Assembly (NCBI GenBank): GCA_020637235.1
Contig: JACJWG010000021.1
Span: 1 to 61,116, forward strand
DNA length: 61,116 bases
Origin: Acidimicrobiaceae bacterium
GTDB taxonomy: Bacteria > Actinomycetota > Acidimicrobiia > Acidimicrobiales > Ilumatobacteraceae
Direction: 5' to 3'
Made by a program: the position numbers and the translations under genes. This document shows positions 26,679 to 34,364 of the stretch, one piece after another. Under the pieces are notes generated by a model, which saw only the letters and a program-made list of their open reading frames with translations, was not told the DNA's origin and searched no databases. The number at the start of each line of letters is the position of its first letter. Within the stretch, counting starts at the first letter, position 1.

Positions 26679-26996
26679 ATGAACGAGATCTCCACCGCCT
26701 ACCAGAACAACCGGGTGGGACCCGTGATGCGACACGGCGAACTGGCGTTGGCCGTCGCCGAAGCCGCCCAGATCGACAACCCCGGCAAGACCATCGCGAT
26801 CGACGACAAGATCGCCTACCTGCGCATCGCCACCGACGACGAACTGGTGCTCACCCGCGCCACGATCGAAGAGCTCCTGGGCCGGCCGTTCTCGATGAAC
26901 GACCTCGAGATCGAGCTCGCCTCGTTCGCCGGTCGGATCGACACCGGCAGCGACAGCGTCCGCTTCTACTACGCGACCCACCTGAAGGAGGCCTGA
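26679..26996 (+). CDS. tmoD: toluene monooxygenase effector protein (TmoD-like)
   Basis: A 105-residue small regulatory component of the MmoB/TmoD family that docks on the hydroxylase and tunes its reactivity. NNRVGPVMRHGELA, EAAQIDNPGKTIAIDDKIAYLRIA and EELLGRPFSMNDLEIELASFAGRI are the TmoD blocks. GGAG site before ATG. Spacing to tmoC is 11 bp and to tmoE 2 bp, so it is an internal operon gene. Confidence 0.94.
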   Translation: MNEISTAYQNNRVGPVMRHGELALAVAEAAQIDNPGKTIAIDDKIAYLRIATDDELVLTRATIEELLGRPFSMNDLEIELASFAGRIDTGSDSVRFYYATHLKEA

Positions 26997-26998
26997 TC

Positions 26999-27985
26999 AT
27001 GACCGACCACGGCGTGCTCGCCCCGCTCAAGACCTGGAGCCATCTGGCCACTCGCCGGCGCAAGCCGAGCGAGTACGAGATCGTCTCGACGAACCTGCTG
27101 TACAACACGCGCCCGGGGACGGCGCCGTACGAGCTCGACCCCGACGTGTTCATGAACCGCTGGTATCGCGAGCACCGCGATGGCAGCGGACTGCAGCACT
27201 CCGACTGGAACGCCTTCCGCGATCCGGACGAGCTGGTGTACCGCACGTACACGATGCTGCAGGACGGCCAGGAGACCTATGTGTTCGGCCTGTTCGACCA
27301 GTTCGACGAACGCGAGCACGACGAGGCACTCGACCCGGCGTGGGTGCAGGACCTCGCAGTGGTGTACACGCCCGCCCGCTACCTGTTCCACACGTTGCAG
27401 ATGGCGTCGGCCTACCTGCAGCAGATGTCGCCGGCCAGCACGATCACCAACTGCGCCGCGTTCCAGGCGGCCGACTCGATGCGGTGGCTGAGCCATGTGG
27501 CGTACCGCACCAAGGAGTTGTCGCTCACCTATCCCGAGGTCGGCTTCGGCTCCGGCGAGCGGACCCACTGGGAGACGAACCCGGCGTGGCAGGGCTTCCG
27601 TGAGCTGATGGAACGGGTGCTCACCACCTGGGACTGGACCGAGGCGTTCGTGGCGCTGAACCTGGTGGCGAAGCCGGCCGTCGAGGAAGCGGTGCTGCGA
27701 CAGCTCGGCAACACGGCCCGGCACCAGGGCGACATGCTGCTGGGCATGCTGACCGACGCCGACCTGATCGACGCCGACCGTCACCGCCGCTGGGCGGGCA
27801 CGCTGGTGAAGATGGTGTCCGACGACCCGGCCAATGTCGCGCAGTTGCAGCAGTGGGTCGCCCTCTGGGAGCCGCGTGCCGACGCCGCGATCGACGCGTT
27901 CTGTGCAGCGTTGCCGGACAGTCCGGACGCGGGTGCGCTCGCGAAGGCCGCCACCCGCGAGGTGCGGCGCACGCTCGGCGTGTGA
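26999..27985 (+). CDS. tmoE: toluene monooxygenase hydroxylase beta subunit (TmoE-like)
   Basis: A 328-residue beta subunit (TmoE is about 327). TWSHLATRRRKPSEYEIVS, RTYTMLQDGQETYVFGLFDQFDEREHD and SPASTITNCAAFQAADSMRWLSH align to TmoE. It has the fold of the alpha subunit but no iron ligands and holds the hydroxylase dimer together. It starts 2 bp after tmoD and its stop is shared with the GTG of the reductase gene. Confidence 0.94.
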   Translation: MTDHGVLAPLKTWSHLATRRRKPSEYEIVSTNLLYNTRPGTAPYELDPDVFMNRWYREHRDGSGLQHSDWNAFRDPDELVYRTYTMLQDGQETYVFGLFDQFDEREHDEALDPAWVQDLAVVYTPARYLFHTLQMASAYLQQMSPASTITNCAAFQAADSMRWLSHVAYRTKELSLTYPEVGFGSGERTHWETNPAWQGFRELMERVLTTWDWTEAFVALNLVAKPAVEEAVLRQLGNTARHQGDMLLGMLTDADLIDADRHRRWAGTLVKMVSDDPANVAQLQQWVALWEPRADAAIDAFCAALPDSPDAGALAKAATREVRRTLGV

Positions 27986-29007
27986 GCACAGCGGCTCGCA
28001 TCTCGGTCGAGGGGACCGGCCGGCACTTCGTCCAGGACGCCGACGACACCGTGCTGCGCGCTGCGTTGCGCGGTGGCGTCGGCATCCCCTACGAGTGCAA
28101 CTCGGGCGGCTGTGGCAGCTGCCGGATCCAGGTGGTCGACGGCGACGTCGTCGACCTGTGGCCCGACGCGCCCGGACGTTCCGAACGCGACCGCCGGAAG
28201 GGCCTCGTGCTCGCGTGCCAGACCCGCGCGTCGTCGGACGCGACGATCCGCGTGCGCACGTCGGACGAGTACTGCGGCACGGTGGCACCCGTCCGGCAGC
28301 CGGCGCGCGTGATCACGATCGACGCGGTCACGCACGACATGCGCCGGCTCGTGGTGCGCACCGAGGGGCCTGCCAGGTTCGAACCGGGCCAGTACCTGTC
28401 GCTGTTCGTGCCCGGCCTCGCCGCGCCGCGGTGCTACTCGATGGCGAACCTCGCCAACGACGACGGCGACTGGGAGCTGATCGTGCGGCGTGTGCCCGGC
28501 GGGCGTGCCACCACGGCAGTGTTCGAGGCGCTCACCGTCGGCGACACGGTGGAGGTGGACGGCCCGTACGGGCTGGCGACGTTGCGGCCCGGTGTCGATC
28601 GCGACCTCGTGTGCGTCGCCGGCGGATCCGGCCTGGCACCGATGCTGTCGATCGCCCGTGGTGCGCAGGCGGCCGGCCTGCTCGACCGTCACCGGCTGCA
28701 CTTCTTCTACGGCGCGCGCACGCCGGCCGACGTGTGCGGCGGGTCCGAACTCGAGCAGCTCGGCGGGTTCGGCACGAGCGTCCTGTTCCATCCCGTGGTG
28801 TCCACGCCGGCCGACGTTCACGGTCAGCCGTGGGACGGTGCCACCGGCTTCGTGCACGAGACGGCATGCGCCGCGCTGGCCGATCGGCTGTCGGACGTGG
28901 AGTGGTACTGCGCCGGTCCACCACCGATGACGCAGGCGCTGCAACAGGTGCTCGTCGTCGATCACCTGGTACCGGTGGGCCAGGTCCACTACGACCGCTT
29001 CTTCTGA
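27982..29007 (+). CDS. tmoF: NADH:ferredoxin reductase of the toluene monooxygenase (TmoF-like)
   Basis: A 341-residue reductase. N-terminal plant-type [2Fe-2S] domain with Cys39, Cys44, Cys47 and Cys79 (ECNSGGCGSC, LACQ), then a flavin domain with RCYSMAN (FAD-binding RxYS) and an NAD domain with CVAGGSGLAPMLS and the YCAGPPPM motif. Takes electrons from NADH to the Rieske ferredoxin. The GTG overlaps the tmoE stop (GTGA). Slightly longer than TmoF (326). Confidence 0.95.
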   Translation: MSTAARISVEGTGRHFVQDADDTVLRAALRGGVGIPYECNSGGCGSCRIQVVDGDVVDLWPDAPGRSERDRRKGLVLACQTRASSDATIRVRTSDEYCGTVAPVRQPARVITIDAVTHDMRRLVVRTEGPARFEPGQYLSLFVPGLAAPRCYSMANLANDDGDWELIVRRVPGGRATTAVFEALTVGDTVEVDGPYGLATLRPGVDRDLVCVAGGSGLAPMLSIARGAQAAGLLDRHRLHFFYGARTPADVCGGSELEQLGGFGTSVLFHPVVSTPADVHGQPWDGATGFVHETACAALADRLSDVEWYCAGPPPMTQALQQVLVVDHLVPVGQVHYDRFF

Positions 29008-29063
29008 ACTCTCGGACACCTGGTCCCTACGAACGTTCATCGCAGCTGAACGAGCGGCCACTA

Positions 29064-29080
29064 CCGCCCGGCGCCGGCGG
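29064..29080. terminator. possible terminator hairpin after tmoF
   Basis: CCGCC (29064-29068) and GGCGG (29076-29080) enclose a GC-rich loop in the 144-bp gap after the tmo operon. Short stem and no T-tract, so it is a weak candidate only. Confidence 0.25.
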
Positions 29081-29151
29081 GGCGCACGCTCGTGCCGTCC
29101 GATGCGGGATGCCGAGGGGGCAGGGTCCGCACCAGATCGAGGAGGGGATCG

Positions 29152-30222
29152 ATGTCGTTCCGAGGTCGTGTGCCCGCGCTGTTCGCGCTGGCGATGGGGA
29201 TCGTGCTGGTGGCGATCCCGGTGACGACGAACCTGTTCGGGAAGGCGTCCGACGTGGACGACCTGACCGACAGCCTGCGGCCGGTGTTCGCCGACGCCGC
29301 ACTCGATCAGGCCGACGCCGACATGACGGCGATCGAGCAGATGGCGGCGCAGCTGGGCGGCGAGGCGATCCCTGCGCTCGCCGTGCAGTTCGGCACCACC
29401 CCCGAGGCGTTCGCCCAGCAGTTGGGCACCGACCATCCCGCCGTCGGCGCCGGGATGCAGCAGCTCGACGTGATCCTGCCGTACTTCCGTGGGATCGTCG
29501 ACGGGCTGCGGGCGGAGGCCGGCGACTTCCGTCTGGCCGACGCGATCCCCACGAAGAACCTGCCGGCGATCGTGGTGCCGTTCTTGTTCCTGGTGCCGGG
29601 GCTGGTGCTGGTGGCAGTGGCGCTGGTGGCGTTGCGGCGGCCGGGCTCGAAGCTGGTGGTGCCGGTGGCGCTGGCGATCGGTGCGGTGCTGGTGGTGGCA
29701 CCGCTGGTGCTGAGCGTGCCGGCGAAGACCCAGGCGGTCGACGACCTCACCGATGCATTCCGCCCTGCGTTCTCCGAGGCGGGACGGGCGACCACCCACC
29801 AGCACCTCGACACCGTGCACGCGATGATCGATCAGTTGACGAGCGACGCACTGCCGGCGCTGGCCGACCGGTTGGGCATGCCGGTCGCCGACTTCCAGGC
29901 GTTCCTCGGCGAGAACTTCCCCGACGTCGCGAGCGGCCTCGGCGACATCGACGCGATCCTCGGTCGGTTCGACGGTCTGGTGGCCGGGGTGGACGCCAAT
30001 GCCTCCAGCTTCCGTGGTGCCGACTCGATCCCCACGGCGGGCACCGACACCACGCTGCTCCACTGGCTGTTCGTGGTTCCCGGGCTGGTGCTCCTGCTCG
30101 GCGCCGCCGGTCTGACGGCGTGGGGTCGTGTGCGCAACGCGGCGTTCACCCCGGGGCACGTCACCTCACTCGGCGACGAAGCCCCTGAACGAGGTGCGCA
30201 GGTACTCGACGAACGCGGGTGA
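29152..30222 (+). CDS. integral membrane protein with internal duplication, hypothetical
   Basis: A 356-residue protein made of two similar halves. Each has a TM helix (8-24; 168-189), an outside helical domain of about 115 residues, then a TM helix (139-161; 303-323). The halves share a GKASDVDDLTDSLRPVFADA / AKTQAVDDLTDAFRPAFSEA opening and similar IPTKN/IPTAG endings. Topology suggests two exposed helical lobes. No domain recognised; GGAGGGG before ATG 29152. Its last 57 bp overlap the end of the convergent oxidoreductase gene. Confidence 0.75.
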   Translation: MSFRGRVPALFALAMGIVLVAIPVTTNLFGKASDVDDLTDSLRPVFADAALDQADADMTAIEQMAAQLGGEAIPALAVQFGTTPEAFAQQLGTDHPAVGAGMQQLDVILPYFRGIVDGLRAEAGDFRLADAIPTKNLPAIVVPFLFLVPGLVLVAVALVALRRPGSKLVVPVALAIGAVLVVAPLVLSVPAKTQAVDDLTDAFRPAFSEAGRATTHQHLDTVHAMIDQLTSDALPALADRLGMPVADFQAFLGENFPDVASGLGDIDAILGRFDGLVAGVDANASSFRGADSIPTAGTDTTLLHWLFVVPGLVLLLGAAGLTAWGRVRNAAFTPGHVTSLGDEAPERGAQVLDERG

Positions 30223-31242
30223 CACGCCCTCGTCGGCGAGCACCTCGGCGGCAACGGGTGGGCGGCGGGGGACGAACGCCGCGTCCTTCGCGAGCAGCAC
30301 CGGGTAGTCGTGGTGCAGGATCGCGACGCGGCCGAGCACGGCGACGTCGACACCACGATCGAGCACCGCCTGCACGTCCGCCGGGTCGTGGATCTTGCCC
30401 GCCACGCCGAGGCGCACGTCGCCCCGCTCGATCTCGGCGAACACGTCGAGGAGCGATCGGCCGGCGAGCGGCCCGTCGCTCACGGGGCGTGTCACGTCCC
30501 ACAGTGACATGTCGATCAGATCGACGTCGCCGGTGTCGACGAGGCGGCGGTACACCTCGACCATCTCCTCGGTGAGGATCCCGAACCGATCGGACGACAG
30601 CCGCACGGCGAGGGCGAGGTCGGGTCCGCACTCGGCGCGGATGCCGGCGACGACGTCGAACAGCAGACGGCTGCGGTTGTCGAGCGAGCCGCCGTAGCGA
30701 TCGGTGCGCTGGTTGATCTCGGGCGACAGGAACTGGCAGAGCAGGTAGCCGTGCGCTCCGTGCAGTTCGACGCCGTGGAAGCCGGCCTGCTGCGCCCGGC
30801 GGGCCGCGGCGACGAAGTCGGCGGCCACCTGTTCCACCTCGTCGGTGGTGAGCGCTCGGGCGCCGGTGGCGTCGTCGTCGGAGGCGCTCACCGGTCGGCC
30901 GACCAGTTCGGCGGGCGATCGCATGCCGGCGTGGTGCAGTTGCACGTACGACACGGTGCCGGTGGCGTTCAGGTCGTCGGCGAGGCGCGTGAGGCCCGGC
31001 AGGTGAGCGTCGTCGAACACGCCCAGCTGGCCGCCGAAGCCCTGGCCCACCGCCTGCACATGAGCAGCGCAGGTCATCGTCAGGCCGAACCCGCCGGTGG
31101 CACGCATCGTGAGCCAGCGGTGCTCGTGGTCGCTGAGTGTGCCGTCGTCGTGGCTCTGGCGATTGGTGAGCGGGGCCAACATGAAGCGGTTCGCCATCGT
31201 CGGGCCGTGCAGGAAGTCGAGGGGTTCGAACGCGGTCGTCAC
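30166..31242 (-). CDS. NADH:flavin oxidoreductase, Old Yellow Enzyme family
   Basis: A 358-residue FMN beta/alpha barrel. NRFMLAPLTNRQSHDDGTLS opens it, with substrate-binding YVQLHHAGM (His-His pair-like), GFHGVELHGAHGYLLCQFLSPEINQRTDRYGGSLDNRSR and LGRVAILHHDYP. Reduces activated C=C or nitro compounds with NAD(P)H. Start taken at GTG 31242 (VTTAFEPLDF); a GTG three codons upstream is equally possible. Divergent from the DUF3291 gene. Not obviously tied to tmo. Confidence 0.9.
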   Translation of the reverse strand: MTTAFEPLDFLHGPTMANRFMLAPLTNRQSHDDGTLSDHEHRWLTMRATGGFGLTMTCAAHVQAVGQGFGGQLGVFDDAHLPGLTRLADDLNATGTVSYVQLHHAGMRSPAELVGRPVSASDDDATGARALTTDEVEQVAADFVAAARRAQQAGFHGVELHGAHGYLLCQFLSPEINQRTDRYGGSLDNRSRLLFDVVAGIRAECGPDLALAVRLSSDRFGILTEEMVEVYRRLVDTGDVDLIDMSLWDVTRPVSDGPLAGRSLLDVFAEIERGDVRLGVAGKIHDPADVQAVLDRGVDVAVLGRVAILHHDYPVLLAKDAAFVPRRPPVAAEVLADEGVSPAFVEYLRTSFRGFVAE

Positions 31243-31297
31243 GGCCGTCACTGTGCCAGAGCAGGTGGTCTGCCGACGATCCGCTCCGCCTACGATC

Positions 31298-31963
31298 GTG
31301 GCCGTGCAGGCGCACCTCGCGCAGTACAACATCGCCACGCTCCGCCGGCCGCTCGACCATCCCGACTCGGCGAGCTATCGGGCGTTGCTCGACGAGGTGA
31401 ACGCACGCGCCGAGGCGAGCCCGGGGTTCGTGTGGCGTCACGGCATCGACTCACGCGACGAACCGCAGGTGTACGACAACCCGCTCACGTTGGTGAACGC
31501 GTCGGTGTGGGAGACCCTCGGCGACCTGAAGGACTATGCCTACAAGGGCTTCCACCGCGACATCTATCGCCGTCGCGGCGAGTGGTTCGACGGTTCCGAC
31601 GCGGTGATGTGGTGGGTGCCGGCCGGCACCACGCCCGAGCTGGACGAGTGCGTCGAGCGGCTCGAGTTCGTCCGACGCCACGGCGTCACCCCGTACGGCT
31701 TCCGGACCGGTCAGCGCGTCGCTCGTCTGGTGATCGTGACCCGCTCGCACGACGACTCCGACGTGCGAACGATCACCAGCGGCGCGCCCGGCGACCCGCC
31801 CGAGGCCGGCTCGGTGCACCTCGCCCTGCTCGAGGACACGCCGGTGGGTGTGGCGCAACGCACCGCCGAGGTCGTCCGAACCTGGACGGCAGACGGTACT
31901 GTCGCCGACTGGCTCGAGCCGGCGCTGCAGACCCACGCCCGCGTGGTGCCCGCGTCCGCCTGA
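31298..31963 (+). CDS. DUF3291 family protein with C-terminal extension
   Basis: A 221-residue protein. First 140 residues are the DUF3291 type domain (LAQYNIATLRRPLDHPDSASYRALLDEVNARAEASPGFVWRH and the FHRDIYRRRGEWFDG segment, related to antibiotic-biosynthesis monooxygenase folds). The last about 75 residues (ARLVIVTRSHDDSDVRTI...) are extra. No catalytic residues can be assigned. GTG start at 31298 or 31304. Confidence 0.75.
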   Translation: MAVQAHLAQYNIATLRRPLDHPDSASYRALLDEVNARAEASPGFVWRHGIDSRDEPQVYDNPLTLVNASVWETLGDLKDYAYKGFHRDIYRRRGEWFDGSDAVMWWVPAGTTPELDECVERLEFVRRHGVTPYGFRTGQRVARLVIVTRSHDDSDVRTITSGAPGDPPEAGSVHLALLEDTPVGVAQRTAEVVRTWTADGTVADWLEPALQTHARVVPASA

Positions 31964-31997
31964 TCGCCGGGATCGCCGGGATCGCCGGGATCGCCCG
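31962..31997. repeat. 9-bp tandem repeat, four copies
   Basis: gatcgccgg repeated at 31962, 31971, 31980 and 31989 (the last ends ccg) across the stop of the DUF3291 gene and the gap that follows, before the convergent metal-dependent hydrolase gene. Confidence 0.85.
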
Positions 31998-32025
31998 TGA
32001 TCGTTGGGATCGCTCGTGCGACGGC

Positions 32026-32823
32026 TCAGGTGGGGCCGAACATCGACAGCACCATCCCGATCAGCGGGCTCGGCTCGAGCGCCGCGGGGTGGTAGCTGCG
32101 GCGGAAGGTGCGCAGGTAGCGGCGGCGGCCGTCGTCGGTGCGGAACCACGGTGGCAGGAACCGGCGGGTGCGCACGCCACGGGTGGCGAGCACCTCGCGC
32201 TGCAGGCGGACGATGGAGCGCTGGAAGTGGAACTGTGCCCGCAGTGATCCGATCACCCGGTACGGGTAGCTGCCGACGAGGTGCTCGAACGCCTCGAACG
32301 CCACGGTGCGGTGCTCGATCTCTTCGGCCGCGTGCCAGGCCCACAGTTGCCGCCACGGTCCGAAGCCGCCGCTCGTGCTCTCGCCGTTGGCGGCGCGCTC
32401 CATCATCGACATCGCCATCGCACAGGTCATCGCCTCGAAGCCCTCGGCGTACACGAGGTTGAAGCGATCGGATCGCTTCGCGTTGAACCGGCGATAGTCG
32501 GCGTCGAGCTCGTCGAGGATCGCCCTGATCCGCTCGGCGGCGGGCTCGCCCAGCTGGCGCAGCACCATCTCGTTCACCCGGCGGTGGTTCTGGAAGTGCT
32601 GGGCCTCCTGGCCGACGAACGCCTGCACGTCGGCCGCCAGCGCAGGGTCGGTGATCCGGCCGGCGACGGCGCGACACGTGCGGATGAGGTAGGGCTCGAG
32701 CGCCGGCATCGTGAACGAGAACGCGACGAGATACGCCTCGTCGATCAGGTCGATGCCGGGCAGCACGTCGTCGAGCGACTCCGGGAATTCGAAGCTCACT
32801 CGCCGCACCGTGATGTCGCTCAT
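32026..32823 (-). CDS. predicted metal-dependent hydrolase (PF10118)
   Basis: A 265-residue helical protein. Family signatures VGQEAQHFQNHRRVNE and AWHAAEEIEHRTVAFEAFEHLVG provide Glu and His residues spaced like a ferritin-like diiron site (E-x2-H). It is annotated as a hydrolase in many genomes but the activity is not proved. ATG at 32823. Divergent from the MttB-family gene, 41 bp apart, so they may share a promoter region. Confidence 0.85.
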   Translation of the reverse strand: MSDITVRRVSFEFPESLDDVLPGIDLIDEAYLVAFSFTMPALEPYLIRTCRAVAGRITDPALAADVQAFVGQEAQHFQNHRRVNEMVLRQLGEPAAERIRAILDELDADYRRFNAKRSDRFNLVYAEGFEAMTCAMAMSMMERAANGESTSGGFGPWRQLWAWHAAEEIEHRTVAFEAFEHLVGSYPYRVIGSLRAQFHFQRSIVRLQREVLATRGVRTRRFLPPWFRTDDGRRRYLRTFRRSYHPAALEPSPLIGMVLSMFGPT

Positions 32824-32864
32824 GTCCGACGAGCGTAGAGCAGCACGACGGATACGCTCCGCCG

Positions 32865-34355
32865 GTGCGCAGGCGAGGAGAGCGGCGGTCGGCCGGATCG
32901 ATCGAGACGATGCCGTGGCGTCGGGTGCGCAATCCCTACGAGCCGGTGCGGGTGCTGAGCGACGACCACCTGGAGCGCATCCACCTCGCCTCGCTCCGGT
33001 TGCTGTCCGACACGGGGATGCGTGTGCTCGACCCCGGCGCACGTGAGCGTTTCGCCGCCGGCGGCTGTCGGGTGGCGGACGAGGTGGTGCGTTTCGACCC
33101 CGAACTGGTGGAGCACGCACTGTCGCAGGCGCCCGGGCGGTTCAGGTTGCGTGCCCGCAACCCCGAACGCGACCTGCTGATCGGTGACGACCACGTGGTG
33201 TTCGGCTCGGTCGGCGGGCCGGCGTTCGTGCACGACGTCGAGCGTGGCCGCCGAGCCGGCACGCTCGACGAGCTGGTCGAGTACCTGCGCGTGATCCAGC
33301 AACTCGACATCGTGCACCACGAAGGTGGCGGCTCGTTCGAGCCGATGGACCGCCCCGCCGACACCCGGCACCTCGACGTGGCGCTCGCGCAGATCCGCCA
33401 TCTCGACAAGAACTGGCAGGGCATCCTGCTCGGCCGTGCCCGCGCCGAGGACGGCATCGAGATGGCCGCGATCGCGCTCGGCACCGATCGCGACGGGCTG
33501 GCGGAGGCGCCGGCGCTGCTGGGCATCGCCAACACCAACACGCCGCTCACCCTCGACGTGCCGATGGCCGAAGGGATCATCGCCTACGCCGACGCCGGCC
33601 AGGCGGTGTGCATCACCCCGTTCACGCTCGCCGGTGCGATGGCGCCGGTCACGCTGGCGGGTGCGCTCGCACTGCAGAACGCCGAACTGCTCGCCGGCGC
33701 GACGCTGGTGCAGTTGGTGCGTCCTGGCGCGCCGGTGGTGTACGGCTCGTTCACGTCGAACGTCGACATGCGTTCGGGCTCGCCGGCGTTCGGCACACCG
33801 GAGTACGCCAAGGCCGCGCAGGCGAGCGGCCAGCTCGCCCGCCGGTACGGCCTGCCGTTCCGCTCGTCGAACGTCACTGCGTCGAACACCGTCGACGCCC
33901 AGTCGGCCTACGAGAGCGCGATGTCGTTGTGGGGTGCCGTGATGGGCGGCGCGAACCTGGTGAACCACGCCGCTGGCTGGCTGGAGGGCGGATTGACGGC
34001 GAGCTTCGAGAAGCTGATCGTCGACGCCGAGATGCTGCAGATGGTGGCCGCGTACCTCGAGCCGATCGTGGTGGACGACGACACGCTGGCGCTCGACGCG
34101 ATCGCCGAGGTGGGGCCCGGCGGCCACTTCTTCGGCTCGCCGCATACGATGGCCCGGTACGAGGACGCGTTCTACCGGCCGCTCGTGAGCGACTGGCGCA
34201 ACTTCGAGACCTGGGCCGAGCACGGGTCGGTCGACACCACCGAACGTGCGCATCGCATCTGGCGCCGGCTGCTCGCCGAGTCGGAGTCGCCCGCGCTCGA
34301 TCCGGCGATCGACGAGGCCCTCGTCGCCTATGTCCGCCGCCGGACCTCGGACTGA
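32865..34355 (+). CDS. MttB-family (trimethylamine/quaternary amine) methyltransferase, non-pyrrolysine type
   Basis: A 496-residue TIM-barrel protein of the trimethylamine methyltransferase family. An arginine-rich N-terminus (RRRGERRSAG) leads to the conserved RVRNPYEPVRVLSDDHLERIHLASLRLLSDTGMRVL, with later TNTPLTLDVPMAEGIIAYADAGQ and AGWLEGGLTASFEKLIVDAEML. There is no in-frame TAG, so it lacks pyrrolysine and belongs with MtgB-like demethylases of glycine betaine or related compounds. No corrinoid protein gene is adjacent. GTG start at 32865. Confidence 0.9.
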   Translation: MRRRGERRSAGSIETMPWRRVRNPYEPVRVLSDDHLERIHLASLRLLSDTGMRVLDPGARERFAAGGCRVADEVVRFDPELVEHALSQAPGRFRLRARNPERDLLIGDDHVVFGSVGGPAFVHDVERGRRAGTLDELVEYLRVIQQLDIVHHEGGGSFEPMDRPADTRHLDVALAQIRHLDKNWQGILLGRARAEDGIEMAAIALGTDRDGLAEAPALLGIANTNTPLTLDVPMAEGIIAYADAGQAVCITPFTLAGAMAPVTLAGALALQNAELLAGATLVQLVRPGAPVVYGSFTSNVDMRSGSPAFGTPEYAKAAQASGQLARRYGLPFRSSNVTASNTVDAQSAYESAMSLWGAVMGGANLVNHAAGWLEGGLTASFEKLIVDAEMLQMVAAYLEPIVVDDDTLALDAIAEVGPGGHFFGSPHTMARYEDAFYRPLVSDWRNFETWAEHGSVDTTERAHRIWRRLLAESESPALDPAIDEALVAYVRRRTSD

Positions 34356-34364
34356 TCCTGCTCG

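Noticed and set aside
20791..29151. Full toluene degradation island
   Set aside because: No ring-cleaving dioxygenase, hydrolase-lower pathway or porin gene is adjacent to the module.
32865..34355. Pyrrolysine-containing trimethylamine methyltransferase
   Set aside because: No in-frame TAG; a continuous frame without readthrough.
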